Notes: generated by a model from the sequence alone, not told the origin. Positions 51,516-60,921 are shown, counted from the stretch's first letter. The stretch is 64,000 nucleotides of DNA from DASZIT01 sp036268775 (GCA_036268775.1 DATATM010000024.1:78689-142688); one strand, 5' to 3'. Numbers and translations are program-made.

Positions 51516-51548
51516 TCTTTAAGGATTCCACCGCCTCTTTAAGGATTC
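51516..51548 (-). promoter_or_regulatory. two 13-bp direct repeats upstream of the ABC exporter
   Basis: TCTTTAAGGATTC occurs at 51516-51528 and 51536-51548, exactly 20 bases apart, with a degenerate copy starting at about 51505 (TCTTTACAG). On the transcribed strand it reads GAATCCTTAAAGA. The AT-rich repeats stand out in GC-rich surroundings and lie 60-92 bases before the exporter start, a normal place for a dimeric activator. Confidence 0.6.
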
Positions 51549-51607
51549 GTAGTCCGCTGGAAACTAGAAATATCCCACCCACTACCGGACGCCTCGTCGG
51601 CCGCCGG

Positions 51608-52186
51608 TCAGCTGGCGGTGTTCACCCGGTTCATCGCTGCGTCCACCCCGTCGGCCAGCACCGCTTCCACCGCGTCGGCGGCTTCGGCGACGGCCACCGC
51701 CAGCAACTCGCGCTCGGCGGCGGCCGGGCGCTTGAGGACGAAGTCGGCGCCGGGTTGGCGGCCGGGGGGCTTGCCGATCCCGATGCGCACCCGCACATAG
51801 TCATTGGTCTTCAGGTGGCTGTCGATGGATTTCAGACCGTTGTGGCCGGCACTCCCGCCCCCCGCCTTGATCTTCACCCGGCCCGGGGGGAGATCCAGCT
51901 CGTCATGGATGACCACCAGCCGGCGGCTCAACCCGTCGGGGCCGAGACCCGCCCGGCGCACCAGGTTGGTGACGGCCAACCCCGACTCGTTGACATAGGT
52001 GGAGGGGATGGCCAGCAGCACCGGGCGGTCGTGGATGCGCACCGTGGAGGCCTGGGCATGGAGGCCCTTCTCCGCCCGCAGCCGGGCGTGGTGGCGTTCG
52101 GCCAGGAGGGTGACCACGTCGGCCCCCACGTTGTGGCGGGTGCCCTCGAACTCGGGACCGGGATTGCCCAGGCCGACCACCAACAA
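51608..52186 (-). CDS. pth: peptidyl-tRNA hydrolase
   Basis: This enzyme releases peptides from prematurely dropped peptidyl-tRNA. The 192 residues include the N-terminal signature VVGLGNPGPEFEGTRHNVGAD with catalytic His18, STYVNESGLAV (Asn) and VIHDELDLPPGRVKIKAGGGSAGHNGLKSI (Asp near 93, second signature). The start is uncertain: TTG at 52186 or the following TTG/GTG codons are possible. The frame is open back to the stop of rplY, 46 bases upstream, so a longer N-terminus of about 15 residues starting at a CTG cannot be excluded. rplY-pth is a common gene order. Confidence 0.93.
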   Translation of the reverse strand: MLVVGLGNPGPEFEGTRHNVGADVVTLLAERHHARLRAEKGLHAQASTVRIHDRPVLLAIPSTYVNESGLAVTNLVRRAGLGPDGLSRRLVVIHDELDLPPGRVKIKAGGGSAGHNGLKSIDSHLKTNDYVRVRIGIGKPPGRQPGADFVLKRPAAAERELLAVAVAEAADAVEAVLADGVDAAMNRVNTAS

Positions 52187-52231
52187 CTCGGCCGGGGACC
52201 CGGTGCGGGGGCCCGGGCGGCGGAGCAGGAT

Positions 52232-52903
52232 TTACTCCTCGGTGGATTCGTCGGTGCTGGGGGCACCTTCGGCGGCCGGTGGGGCCTCGCCGGCGGCCTC
52301 GGCGGCCAGAGCGGCAGCCGCGGCTTCCTCCTCAGCGGTGATCTGGACCCGCGGAGGCTGGCCCGCCACCACGGTGGCGTCCGGATCGGTGTCGACCTCC
52401 ACCCCGGCGGGGATGGCGATGTCGCTCACGTGGAGAGAGCCACCGATGATCAGGTCGGTGATGTCGAGGTCGAAGGAAGTGGGGATGTCGGCCGGCTTGG
52501 CCTTGATGGCCAGGGCGAACAACTGCTGGTCGACGATGCCGTCGCCGTGCTGGATCTCCAGGGCCTCGCCCACCAGGTTGATGGTCACTTCGGCGGCGAT
52601 GACCTCGTCCCGGCGCACGATCAGGAAGTCGACGTGGGAGACCACGTTCTTCACCGGATGGCGCTGGATGTCCCGGGCCAGGGTGAGGAGGCTCTTGCCC
52701 TCCAGTTGCAGGGACAAGAGGGTGTTGAGGCCGGCTTCGCCGGACATGGCGATCCGGAAGTCGCGGGCCACGATGGAGACCGGCACCGCTTCGGTGCCAT
52801 GGCCGTAGACCACACCGGGGATCTTCCCCTCGGCCCGGAGGCGGCGGGTGGCGCTGGTCCCCGTCGGCCGACCGGCCTCGGCTACAAGCGTGATCTCGGG
52901 CAT
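52232..52903 (-). CDS. rplY: 50S ribosomal protein L25 / general stress protein Ctc
   Basis: The 223-residue form carries the N-terminal 5S rRNA-binding L25 domain (VAEAGRPTGTSATRRLRAEG, then GKIPGVVYGHG). A TL5-type C-terminal beta-domain (about 95-185; VNLVGEALEIQHGDGIVDQQ) follows, ending in an acidic Ala/Glu tail. This two-domain form is the Ctc type typical of Actinobacteria. The ATG follows GAGGAG. It precedes pth by about 45 bases. It is 227 bases downstream of prs, a gap in which no gene is seen. Confidence 0.95.
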   Translation of the reverse strand: MPEITLVAEAGRPTGTSATRRLRAEGKIPGVVYGHGTEAVPVSIVARDFRIAMSGEAGLNTLLSLQLEGKSLLTLARDIQRHPVKNVVSHVDFLIVRRDEVIAAEVTINLVGEALEIQHGDGIVDQQLFALAIKAKPADIPTSFDLDITDLIIGGSLHVSDIAIPAGVEVDTDPDATVVAGQPPRVQITAEEEAAAAALAAEAAGEAPPAAEGAPSTDESTEE

Positions 52904-53130
52904 GCGGGGACTCCTCGGGGTGGGGCTGGCAACGGGTGCTGGCGACTAGATGCTGGTAGCGGGCCGATAACCCGACGGGGACGACAGCCACCATCGGCGT
53001 GAGGGCCCACAGCTACGGGCCACCATGATAGACGGCGGACCGGGTGCCCGGCGAACGGGGCGGTGACGAGCCGAATTGGGCGGCGGCCGCCGGGAGGACG
53101 CCCCGCCGGGGAGCGACCCGGGCCGGCCGC

Positions 53131-54102
53131 TCAGGCCAGGTTCTCGCCGCCGAAGATCTCCGACACCGAGGTGTCCTCGAACACCGCCCCGATGGCATCG
53201 GAGATCAGCTTGGCCACCGACAGCACCTCCAGCTTGTCGAATTGATGCTCGGGGGGAACCGGCAGGGTGTTGGTGACGACCACCTTGGTGAGGGCGGAGT
53301 TCTTCAGCCGGTCCACCGCCGGGTCGGACAGCACCGCGTGGGTGGCCATGCACCAGACCTCGGCCGCCCCCCGTTCGATCAGCAGGTCGGCGGCGGCCAC
53401 GATGGTCCCGGCGGTGTCGATCATGTCGTCGATCAACACGCACCGCCGTCCGTTGACGTCGCCCACCACCTGGAGCGCCTCCACCTCGTTGGCGGTGCCG
53501 CTCGGCCTCCGCTTGTGGACCACGGCCAGATCCGAGGACAGGTGCTGGCTGAACCGCTCGGCCACCTTCACCCGGCCAGCGTCGGGGGCGACCACCACCA
53601 GGTCCTCGGTGCCTTCTTTCCGCAGATAGTCCACCAGCACCGGGGCGGCGGTCAGGTGGTCGAAGGGCACGTCGAAGAACCCCTGGATCTGTCCGGAGTG
53701 GAGGTCCACGCTGACCACCCGGTCGGCCCCCGCCACCGACAACATGTCGGCCACCAGCTTGGCGGTGATTGGCTCGCGCCCGGTGGCTTTGCGGTCCTGG
53801 CGCGAGTACCCGTAATAGGGAGCCACCGCGGTGATCCGCTTGGCCGACGCCCGCTTGGCGGCGTCGATCATGATGAGGTGCTCCATGATCGAGTCGTTCA
53901 CCGGGCCGCAGTGGGTCTGGATGATGAAGACGTCGCTGCCCCGCATCGACTTCCCGTAGCGGCAGTGGATCTCGCCGTTGGAGAACTCCCGCAGGTTCGC
54001 CTCCCCCAACTCCACGTCCAACTGTCCGGCGATCTCCCGGGCCAACTCCGGATGCGATCGTCCGGAGACCAACTCGATACGCCGACGGGGAGTGAATTCC
54101 AT
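53131..54102 (-). CDS. prs: ribose-phosphate pyrophosphokinase (PRPP synthetase)
   Basis: It makes PRPP from ribose-5-phosphate and ATP, feeding purine, pyrimidine, His and Trp synthesis (including the trpD reaction). The 323-residue protein is full length. It begins RRRIELVSGRSHPELAREIA, contains the ATP site YYGYSRQDRKATGREPITAK (flexible loop), DLHSGQIQGFFDVP and the PRPP loop LIDDMIDTAGT (near 227). ATG at 54102 is chosen over the longer frame because TAGCGT (54110-54115) lies exactly seven bases upstream; that hexamer overlaps the glmU stop codon. Confidence 0.95.
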   Translation of the reverse strand: MEFTPRRRIELVSGRSHPELAREIAGQLDVELGEANLREFSNGEIHCRYGKSMRGSDVFIIQTHCGPVNDSIMEHLIMIDAAKRASAKRITAVAPYYGYSRQDRKATGREPITAKLVADMLSVAGADRVVSVDLHSGQIQGFFDVPFDHLTAAPVLVDYLRKEGTEDLVVVAPDAGRVKVAERFSQHLSSDLAVVHKRRPSGTANEVEALQVVGDVNGRRCVLIDDMIDTAGTIVAAADLLIERGAAEVWCMATHAVLSDPAVDRLKNSALTKVVVTNTLPVPPEHQFDKLEVLSVAKLISDAIGAVFEDTSVSEIFGGENLA

Positions 54103-54109
54103 GGGCCTG

Positions 54110-54115
54110 ACGCTA
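54110..54115 (-). promoter_or_regulatory. -10 hexamer of a leaderless promoter (prs)
   Basis: TAGCGT, seven bases, then ATG at 54102. The TAG is also the glmU stop codon, so prs can be transcribed separately from glmU. Confidence 0.45.
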
Positions 54116-55378
54116 CCGCGCCGGATCTGCCCCGTCGCCGGCCGGCTGGCTCGACCCGGCGGTTCCTCCCGGGTCCGGGGCCGCCACCACCATTCCGGCC
54201 GCCCCCACCACCGATCCGGCGGCCACGTCCGAGCCCTCCGCCAGCACCGCGAACGGGCCGACCCGGGCGTCACTTCCGATCACCGATCGGCGGCCGACAC
54301 TGTCCATCACCACCGCCCCTTCCCCGACGGTGGTGTCGATCAGGTGGCAGTTGGGTCCGATCTCGGCGTGTTCGGCGATGTCGCAGGCGCCCTGCAGGAT
54401 CACCCCCGGCAGCAACACCACGTCGGTGGCCAGGCGCACGTCGGCATCGATGTAGGTGCGCTCCGGATCCCACATGGTCACCCCCCGCCGCATCCACCGC
54501 TCGTTGATCCGGTCCCGCAGCTCGGCCTCAGCGATGGCCAGCTGGGCCCGGTCGTTGACCCCGGCCACCTCCATGGTGTCGACCACTACCATCGAGCCGA
54601 CGTTGTGCCCGGCCTCGTAGAGCACCTCCACCACGTCGGTGAGGTAGTACTCCCCCTGGGCGTTGGCCGGGCTCAGCCGGCGCAGCGACGGGGCCAGCAC
54701 GCTCCGGCGGAAGCAGTAGATGGAGGTGTTGACTTCTTTCACCTCCAACTCCTCGTCGGAGGCGTCCCCGTGCTCCACCACCCGGGCCACGCTGTCGTTG
54801 CGGCCCCGCACCACCCGGCCGTAGCCGGCCGGATCGTCGAGCTCGGCGGTCAGCAAGGTGGCCGCCGCCTCCGACTCGCGGTGGGCCCGGACCAGCCGGG
54901 CCAGGGTGGTCGGCCGCAGCAGGGGGGTGTCGCCGGGGAGCACCACCACGTCACTCTCCTCGTCGCCCTCGTCGTCGGGCAGCCCGGTGAGGGCCACCGA
55001 CATGGCGTCGCCGGTCCCCCGCTGCTCCACCTGCTCGACGAACTCGATGGCCATGCCGGCCGGGGCGTGCTCGATGAGAGTCTTGGTCACCCACTCGGCC
55101 CGGTGGCCGACCACCACCACCACCCGGGTGACCGACAGCTCGGCCAGGGCGTCGAGGACGTGGAGGACCATCGGCCGGCCGCACAGCCGGTGGAGGGGCT
55201 TCGGGCGGGCTGACTTCATCCGGGTCCCCTCCCCGGCCGCCAGCACCACCGCAGTCAGCGGGCGCGACGATCCGCCTCCGCTCGCCGCCCGCCGGGCGGC
55301 GGCTTCCCGGGCCTCGGAGGCCTCGTCGTCGGAGCCCCATTCATCCGCATAGGACTGGGGGAAGGTGCGAATCACCAT
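54113..55378 (-). CDS. glmU: GlmU-like N-acetylglucosamine-1-phosphate uridylyltransferase with shortened C-terminus
   Basis: The product makes a UDP-sugar for the cell wall. The N-terminal nucleotidyltransferase is intact: LTAVVLAAGEGTRMKSARPK, GTGDAMSVAL, VVVLPGDTPLL and EVNTSIYCF. The left-handed beta-helix then runs only through about 95 residues (TYIDADVRLATDVVLLPG to VIGSDARVGPFAVLAEGSDV). A disordered Pro/Gly tail ends the protein at residue 421. Canonical GlmU has about 456 residues or more, and its acetyltransferase centre lies in the part missing here; the Arg expected after VGPFA is also absent. The acetyl step may thus be done elsewhere. The ATG follows GGAGG. Confidence 0.88.
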   Translation of the reverse strand: MVIRTFPQSYADEWGSDDEASEAREAAARRAASGGGSSRPLTAVVLAAGEGTRMKSARPKPLHRLCGRPMVLHVLDALAELSVTRVVVVVGHRAEWVTKTLIEHAPAGMAIEFVEQVEQRGTGDAMSVALTGLPDDEGDEESDVVVLPGDTPLLRPTTLARLVRAHRESEAAATLLTAELDDPAGYGRVVRGRNDSVARVVEHGDASDEELEVKEVNTSIYCFRRSVLAPSLRRLSPANAQGEYYLTDVVEVLYEAGHNVGSMVVVDTMEVAGVNDRAQLAIAEAELRDRINERWMRRGVTMWDPERTYIDADVRLATDVVLLPGVILQGACDIAEHAEIGPNCHLIDTTVGEGAVVMDSVGRRSVIGSDARVGPFAVLAEGSDVAAGSVVGAAGMVVAAPDPGGTAGSSQPAGDGADPAR

Positions 55379-55464
55379 GCGGAGACCTCCGGGGACATCA
55401 TCGGTAGAGCGAGTTGGACGCCACGTTATTCATTCGGCCTATTCTTCCCACGTCCGGAGGAAGA

Positions 55465-57108
55465 ATGCAGCCCATCCCCGCCTTCCGACAAAACCCCAAG
55501 GTAGACACCATGCCCACCCTCGCCACCACCGTCGACGTGACCTCGGACGCCTACCGGGCCAACCGGGAGGCGCTGGTGGCCGCGGTGGCGGTGGTCGACG
55601 AGCAGCTGGCGGTGGCCCGGGCCGGGGGCGGCGAGCAGTACGTGGAGCGCCATCGCCAACGGGGCAAGCTGCCGGCCCGCGAGCGGATCGAACTGCTGGT
55701 CGACCGGGACACCGCCTTCCTCGAGCTCTGCCCGCTGGCCGGATGGGGCAGCCAGTTCACCGTCGGCGCCTCCTCCGTCACCGGGATCGGGGTGGTGGAA
55801 GGGGTCGAGTGCTACATCTCCGCCAACGACCCCACCATCCGGGGCGGGGCCATGAACCCCTTCACCTTCAAGAAGGGGGCCCGGGGCTCCGACATCGCCC
55901 AGGCCAACCGGCTCCCCACCATCAACCTGGTGGAGTCGGGCGGGGCCGACCTTCCCTCCCAGGCCGAGCTGTTCATCCCCGGGGGCCGGGCGTTCCGGGA
56001 CCTCACCCGCCAGTCGGCCGCCGGGCTGCCCACCGTGGCGCTGGTGTTCGGCAACTCCACCGCCGGCGGCGCCTACGTCCCCGGCATGAGCGACTACATC
56101 GTGATGATCGAGGAGCGCTCCAAGGTCTTCCTCGGCGGCCCGCCACTGGTCAAGATGGCCACCGGCGAGGAGTCCGACGACGAGGAGTTGGGCGGCGCCT
56201 CCATGCACGCCCGGGTCTCCGGCCTGGCCGACGCCCTGGCCGTCGACGAGCCCGATGCCATCCGCCTCGGCCGCCAGATCGTCAGCCGGCTCAACTGGCG
56301 CAAGCGGGGGGCCGGCCCCAGCCAGCCCGCCGACCCGCCGGTCCATGACCCCGACGAGCTGCTCGGCATCGCCTCCGCCGACCCCAAGGTCCCCTTCGAT
56401 CCCCGGGAGGTGCTGGCCCGGGTGGTGGACGGCTCCCGGTTCGACGAGTTCAAACCCCTCTACGGGTCCAGCCTGGTCACCGGGTGGGCGTCGATCCACG
56501 GCTACCCGGTCGGCATCCTGGCCAACCACCGCGGGGTGCTGTTCTCCCAGGAGGCCCACAAGGCGACCCAGTTCATCCAGCTGGCCAACCAGATCGACGT
56601 CCCCCTCGTCTTCCTGCAGAACACCACCGGCTACATGGTGGGCAAGGAGTACGAGCAGGCCGGGATCATCAAGCACGGGGCGATGATGATCAACGCGGTG
56701 ACCAACTCGTCGGTCCCCCACCTCACCGTCAACATCGGGGCCTCCTACGGGGCGGGCAACTACGGCATGTGCGGCCGGGCCTACGATCCCCGCTTCCTGT
56801 TCGCCTGGCCCAACGCCCGCTCGGCGGTGATGGGACCGACCCAGCTGGCCGGGGTCCTCTCCATCGTCGCCCGCCAGTCGGCGGCGGCCAAGGGGCTCCC
56901 CTTCGACGAGGAGGCCGACGCCGCCATGCGGGAGATGGTGGAGGCCCAGATCAAGGCCGAGTCGCTCCCCCTCTTCCTCACCGCCCGGCTCTACGACGAC
57001 GGCATCATCGATCCCCGCGACACCCGGGCGGTGCTCGGCATCTGCCTGTCGGTGATCGCCAACCAACCCATCGAAGGCACCCGTGGCTACGGTGTCTTCC
57101 GGATGTGA
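55465..57108 (+). CDS. acyl-CoA carboxylase carboxyltransferase (beta) subunit, methylcrotonyl/geranyl-CoA type
   Basis: The 547-residue subunit moves carboxyl from biotin to an acyl-CoA. It reads KLPARERIELLVDRDTAFLE, then NSTAGGAYVPGMSDYIVMIE and KVFLGGPPLVKMATGEE, which is closer to methylcrotonyl- and geranyl-CoA carboxylases than to propionyl-CoA enzymes. FLQNTTGYMVGKEYEQAGI and GNYGMCGRAYDPRFLFAWPN complete the second crotonase fold. ATG at 55465 has CGGAGG upstream; an ATG at 55510 is an alternative. It leads a four-gene operon with the biotin carboxylase, an AtuA protein and an acyl-CoA dehydrogenase. Confidence 0.92.
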   Translation: MQPIPAFRQNPKVDTMPTLATTVDVTSDAYRANREALVAAVAVVDEQLAVARAGGGEQYVERHRQRGKLPARERIELLVDRDTAFLELCPLAGWGSQFTVGASSVTGIGVVEGVECYISANDPTIRGGAMNPFTFKKGARGSDIAQANRLPTINLVESGGADLPSQAELFIPGGRAFRDLTRQSAAGLPTVALVFGNSTAGGAYVPGMSDYIVMIEERSKVFLGGPPLVKMATGEESDDEELGGASMHARVSGLADALAVDEPDAIRLGRQIVSRLNWRKRGAGPSQPADPPVHDPDELLGIASADPKVPFDPREVLARVVDGSRFDEFKPLYGSSLVTGWASIHGYPVGILANHRGVLFSQEAHKATQFIQLANQIDVPLVFLQNTTGYMVGKEYEQAGIIKHGAMMINAVTNSSVPHLTVNIGASYGAGNYGMCGRAYDPRFLFAWPNARSAVMGPTQLAGVLSIVARQSAAAKGLPFDEEADAAMREMVEAQIKAESLPLFLTARLYDDGIIDPRDTRAVLGICLSVIANQPIEGTRGYGVFRM

Positions 57109-57121
57109 GGGCACCCCGCTG

Positions 57122-59131
57122 ATGGCCGCCACCACCCCGATCCGGACCCTGCTGGTCGCCAACCGCAGCGAGATCGCCCGCCGCATCATGCGGTCGGCCC
57201 GCGCCATGGGCATCACCACGGTGGCCGTCTACTCCGACGCCGACGCCGACAGCCCCCACGTCGCCGAGGCCGACCTCGCCGTCCGGTTGCCGGGGGTGTC
57301 CCCGGCCGACACCTATCTGCGGGTCGACCTCATCCTGGATGCCGCCTCCCGGTGCTCGGCTGACGCCGTCCACCCCGGTTACGGCTTCCTGTCGGAGTCG
57401 GGGCCCGCCGCCCGGGCGGTCACCGGTGCCGGGCTGATCTGGGTGGGACCGCCGGCCGACGCCATCGATGCCATGGGCTCCAAGGTCCTGTCCAAGGCGA
57501 TGATGCGCGACGCCGGGGTCCCGACCCTCCCGTCGATCACCGTGGTCGACGACCAGCTCCCCGCCCCGAAGGAGGTAGAGGCGCTGGGGTGGCCGCTGCT
57601 GGTCAAGGCCTCGGCCGGCGGCGGCGGGCGGGGCATGCGGGTGGTCCCCGGGCCCGACGACCTGGTCGAGGCCCTGGCCGGTGCCCGGCGGGAGGCGCTG
57701 TCCGCCTTCGGCGACGGCACCGTCTTCCTCGAGCGCTATGTGATCGATCCGCGCCATATAGAGGTGCAGATCCTGGCCGACGGCCAGGGGGACACCGTGG
57801 CGCTGTTCGAGCGGGAGTGCAGCATCCAGCGGCGGCACCAGAAGATCATCGAGGAGGCGCCCTCCCCGGTGGTCACCCCCGCCCTCCGAGCCCGGCTCAG
57901 CCAGGCCGCCCTCAACGCCTCCCGGGCGGTCGGCTACGTCAACGCCGGCACCGTCGAGTTCGTGCTCGACGCCGAGGGCGACCCCTACTTCTTGGAGATG
58001 AACACCCGGCTGCAGGTGGAACACCCGGTCACCGAGGCCATCACCGGGCTCGACCTGGTTCGGTTGCAGCTGCTGATCGCCGGCGGCGAGCCGATGCCCG
58101 GCGAGGTCCACGCCGCGGTGGAGGCCGGTCCGGTCGGCCACGCCATCGAGGCCCGGCTCTACGCCGAGGATCCCGGGTCAGGGTGGATGCCTTCCACCGG
58201 CACTCTCCATCGCTTCGAGATCCCCGCCACCCGCCCGGGGCTGCGGATCGACAGCGGGGTGGAGACCGGCTCGGTGGTCAGCCCCCACTACGACCCGATG
58301 CTGGCCAAGGTCATCGTCCACGCCCCCACCCGGGAGGAGGCGGCTTCCGCCCTCGCCACCGCGCTGGCCGATGCCCGGATCCACGGGGTGACCACCAATC
58401 GCGACCTGCTAGTGCAGACCCTCCGCCATCCGGGCTTCCGGTCGGGGGACACCGACACCGGGTTCCTCGACCGCTTCGACCTGACCGGCCTCCGGGCCGA
58501 TGAGGCCGCCACCCATCGTCACGCCCTGGCCGCCGCCCTGGCCGCCCAGGCCCGGAGGCGGAAGGAGGCCCGGGTGCAGCCGCACATCCCCTCCGGCTTC
58601 CGCAATAGCCCCTCGGGGCTTCAGACCACCACCTTCGACTCCCATCTCGGTCCGGTGTCGGTCGGCTACCGCGTCGACCGGTTCGACCTCTCCGGGAGGA
58701 AGCTGTCCAGGGTGGAGATCGCCGGCTCGCCGGTCGACGTCGAAGTGGAGTCGGTCACCCCCGACGAGGTGTCCCTCACCTTCGCCGGCGTCACCCGCCT
58801 ATACCGGGTGGATCTGATCGGGGCCACCGCCTCTGTCGACGGTCCCGACGGCGCCTCCACCCTGGTCGAACAAGACCGGTTCCCCGACCCCGGCGGACAT
58901 GTGGCTCCGGGGTCGTCGCTGGCGCCGATGCCCGGCGGGGTGGTCCGGGTGGCGGTGGCGGTGGGTGACGAGGTGAAGCCCGGCCAGCTGCTGGTGGTGC
59001 TCGAAGCCATGAAGATGGAGCACGCGGTGCACGCCGGCGCCGCCGGTAAGGTCAGCGAAGTGAGCGTGTTGGTGGGCGACCAGGTCGAGACCGGGCGGGT
59101 CCTGGTGGTGGTGGAAGGCCTCGAGGAGTGA
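57122..59131 (+). CDS. acyl-CoA carboxylase biotin carboxylase / biotin carrier (alpha) subunit
   Basis: A 669-residue subunit that carboxylates biotin with ATP and bicarbonate and carries it. The biotin carboxylase begins with RTLLVANRSEIARRIMRSAR and has the ATP-grasp glycine loop KASAGGGGRGMRVV, ERECSIQRRHQKIIEEAPS and EMNTRLQVEHPVTE. A BT-like linker follows, then the carrier domain with biotinyl Lys in LEAMKMEHAV (near 630). The size and order match MccA/AtuF-type alpha subunits. ATG at 57122 starts 13 bases after the beta subunit; its stop overlaps the next start as GTGA. Confidence 0.94.
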   Translation: MAATTPIRTLLVANRSEIARRIMRSARAMGITTVAVYSDADADSPHVAEADLAVRLPGVSPADTYLRVDLILDAASRCSADAVHPGYGFLSESGPAARAVTGAGLIWVGPPADAIDAMGSKVLSKAMMRDAGVPTLPSITVVDDQLPAPKEVEALGWPLLVKASAGGGGRGMRVVPGPDDLVEALAGARREALSAFGDGTVFLERYVIDPRHIEVQILADGQGDTVALFERECSIQRRHQKIIEEAPSPVVTPALRARLSQAALNASRAVGYVNAGTVEFVLDAEGDPYFLEMNTRLQVEHPVTEAITGLDLVRLQLLIAGGEPMPGEVHAAVEAGPVGHAIEARLYAEDPGSGWMPSTGTLHRFEIPATRPGLRIDSGVETGSVVSPHYDPMLAKVIVHAPTREEAASALATALADARIHGVTTNRDLLVQTLRHPGFRSGDTDTGFLDRFDLTGLRADEAATHRHALAAALAAQARRRKEARVQPHIPSGFRNSPSGLQTTTFDSHLGPVSVGYRVDRFDLSGRKLSRVEIAGSPVDVEVESVTPDEVSLTFAGVTRLYRVDLIGATASVDGPDGASTLVEQDRFPDPGGHVAPGSSLAPMPGGVVRVAVAVGDEVKPGQLLVVLEAMKMEHAVHAGAAGKVSEVSVLVGDQVETGRVLVVVEGLEE

Positions 59132-60921
59132 CCGCTCCGGTCCGCATCGCCAACTGCTCCGGCTTCTACGGCGACCGGCTGTCGGCGGCCAAGGAGATGG
59201 TCGACGGCGGGCCCATCGATTTCCTCACCGGCGACTGGCTGGCCGAGCTGACCATGCTCATCCTCTGGAAGAACCGCCAGCGGGATCCGGCCATGGGGTG
59301 GGCCCGCACCTTCCTCACCCAGATGGAAGAGGTGCTCGGCACCTGTGCCGACCGGGGCATCAAGGTGGTCACCAACGCCGGCGGCCTCAACCCGGCCGGC
59401 CTGGCCGAACAAGTCCGGCTGCTGGCTGACAAGCTCGGCCTCTCGGTGTCGGTGGCCCATGTCGAGGGCGACGATCTGATGCCGCGCATCGAGCAGTCGC
59501 AACTGGACGGGAACCCCCTCACCCACCTCGACACCGGCCAGCCGCTGGCCGACACCCACGGCGAGTTGGTCACCGCCAACGCCTATCTCGGGGCCTGGCC
59601 GATCGTGGAGGCGCTCTCCGGTGGCGCCGACGTGGTCATCTGCCCCCGGATCACCGATGCCTCGCTGGTGGTGGGCCCGGCCGCCTGGCATCACCAGTGG
59701 TCCCCGACCGACTGGGACCGGCTGGCCGGGGCGGTGGCGGCCGGCCACGTGATCGAGTGCGGTCCCCAGACCACCGGAGGTAACTATGCCTTCTTCACCG
59801 AGATCCCCGGACTCGAGCACCCCGGCTTCCCCATCGCCGAGGTGGCGGAGGACGGATCGTCGGTCATCACCAAGCACCCGGGCACCGGCGGCCAGGTGTC
59901 GGTCGGCACCGTCACCGCCCAGTTGCTCTACGAGATCGCCGGTCCCGAGTACCCCAACACCGATGTGGTGGCCCGGTTCGACACCCTGGAGTTGGCCGAC
60001 GACGGCGCCGACCGGGTGCGGATCTCCGGAACCCTGGGCAACCCGGCCCCGGAAGACGTCAAGGTCTGCATCAACCTGTTGGGGGGTTGGCGCAACACCA
60101 TGACCTTCGTGCTGACCGGGCTGGACATCGAAGCCAAGGCCGCCCTCACCCTCGCCGCCCTGGAAGCCAAACTCGGCGGCCCCGAGCACTTCGCCGACTA
60201 CGACACCCGGCTGATCCGCACCGACAAGCCCGACGCCCCCACCAACGCCGAGGCCGCCGCCCAGCTGCGCATCACCGTGAAGGACGGCGACGCCGAACAG
60301 GTCGGGCGGGCGTTCTCCGATGCCGCCACCGAACTGGCCCTGGCCGGCTACCCCGGACTCCACCTCACCTCGCCCCCCACCGCCGGCTCCGCTTACGGGG
60401 TCTACTGGCCGACCCTGGTGCCGGCCGACCAAGTGGTCCCGATAGTGGTGGCCGCCGACGGGACCCCGACGGCGGTTCCCCATACCGCTTACTTGTCCGG
60501 AGCGACGGACGGAGCATCAGCGGCCGCTGAGCCGGCGGTGACGGCCCCGGCCACCCATATCGAGGGCCCGACCGAGCGGGTCCCGCTCGGAACCATCATC
60601 GGGGCGCGTTCGGGGGACAAGGGTGGCAACGCCAACGTCGGGTTGTGGGCCCGATCGGACGAGGCCTGGGGGTGGCTGGACGGCTACCTGACCGATGAGC
60701 GATTCCGGTCGCTGCTGCCGGAGGCCGCCGGGTTGGTCGTCCGGCGTTACCGGTTCGCCAACCTCCGGGCCCTCAACTTCGTGGTGGTGTGCCTGCTGGG
60801 CGAGGGAGTAGCGTCATCCACCCGACCCGACCCGCAAGCCAAGAGCCTGGGCGAGTACCTTCGGAGCCGGCTGGTCGACATCCCGGTCAGCCTCCTGGCT
60901 CCGCCCCCGACGGCTCACTAG
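59128..60921 (+). CDS. AtuA-family protein with C-terminal AtuA-associated domain
   Basis: The 597-residue product has an N-terminal AtuA domain of about 440 residues (VRIANCSGFYGDRLSAAKEM, DFLTGDWLAELTM, VVTNAGGLNPAGLAEQVR). The C-terminal associated domain is VPLGTIIGARSGDKGGNANV to LGEYLRSRLVDIPVSLL. AtuA is encoded in acyclic terpene utilization clusters and its biochemical role is unknown; in some bacteria the two domains are separate genes. GTG at 59128 overlaps the biotin carboxylase stop by four bases, so it is translated with the carboxylase. That supports a role in the same pathway. Confidence 0.9.
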   Translation: MTAPVRIANCSGFYGDRLSAAKEMVDGGPIDFLTGDWLAELTMLILWKNRQRDPAMGWARTFLTQMEEVLGTCADRGIKVVTNAGGLNPAGLAEQVRLLADKLGLSVSVAHVEGDDLMPRIEQSQLDGNPLTHLDTGQPLADTHGELVTANAYLGAWPIVEALSGGADVVICPRITDASLVVGPAAWHHQWSPTDWDRLAGAVAAGHVIECGPQTTGGNYAFFTEIPGLEHPGFPIAEVAEDGSSVITKHPGTGGQVSVGTVTAQLLYEIAGPEYPNTDVVARFDTLELADDGADRVRISGTLGNPAPEDVKVCINLLGGWRNTMTFVLTGLDIEAKAALTLAALEAKLGGPEHFADYDTRLIRTDKPDAPTNAEAAAQLRITVKDGDAEQVGRAFSDAATELALAGYPGLHLTSPPTAGSAYGVYWPTLVPADQVVPIVVAADGTPTAVPHTAYLSGATDGASAAAEPAVTAPATHIEGPTERVPLGTIIGARSGDKGGNANVGLWARSDEAWGWLDGYLTDERFRSLLPEAAGLVVRRYRFANLRALNFVVVCLLGEGVASSTRPDPQAKSLGEYLRSRLVDIPVSLLAPPPTAH

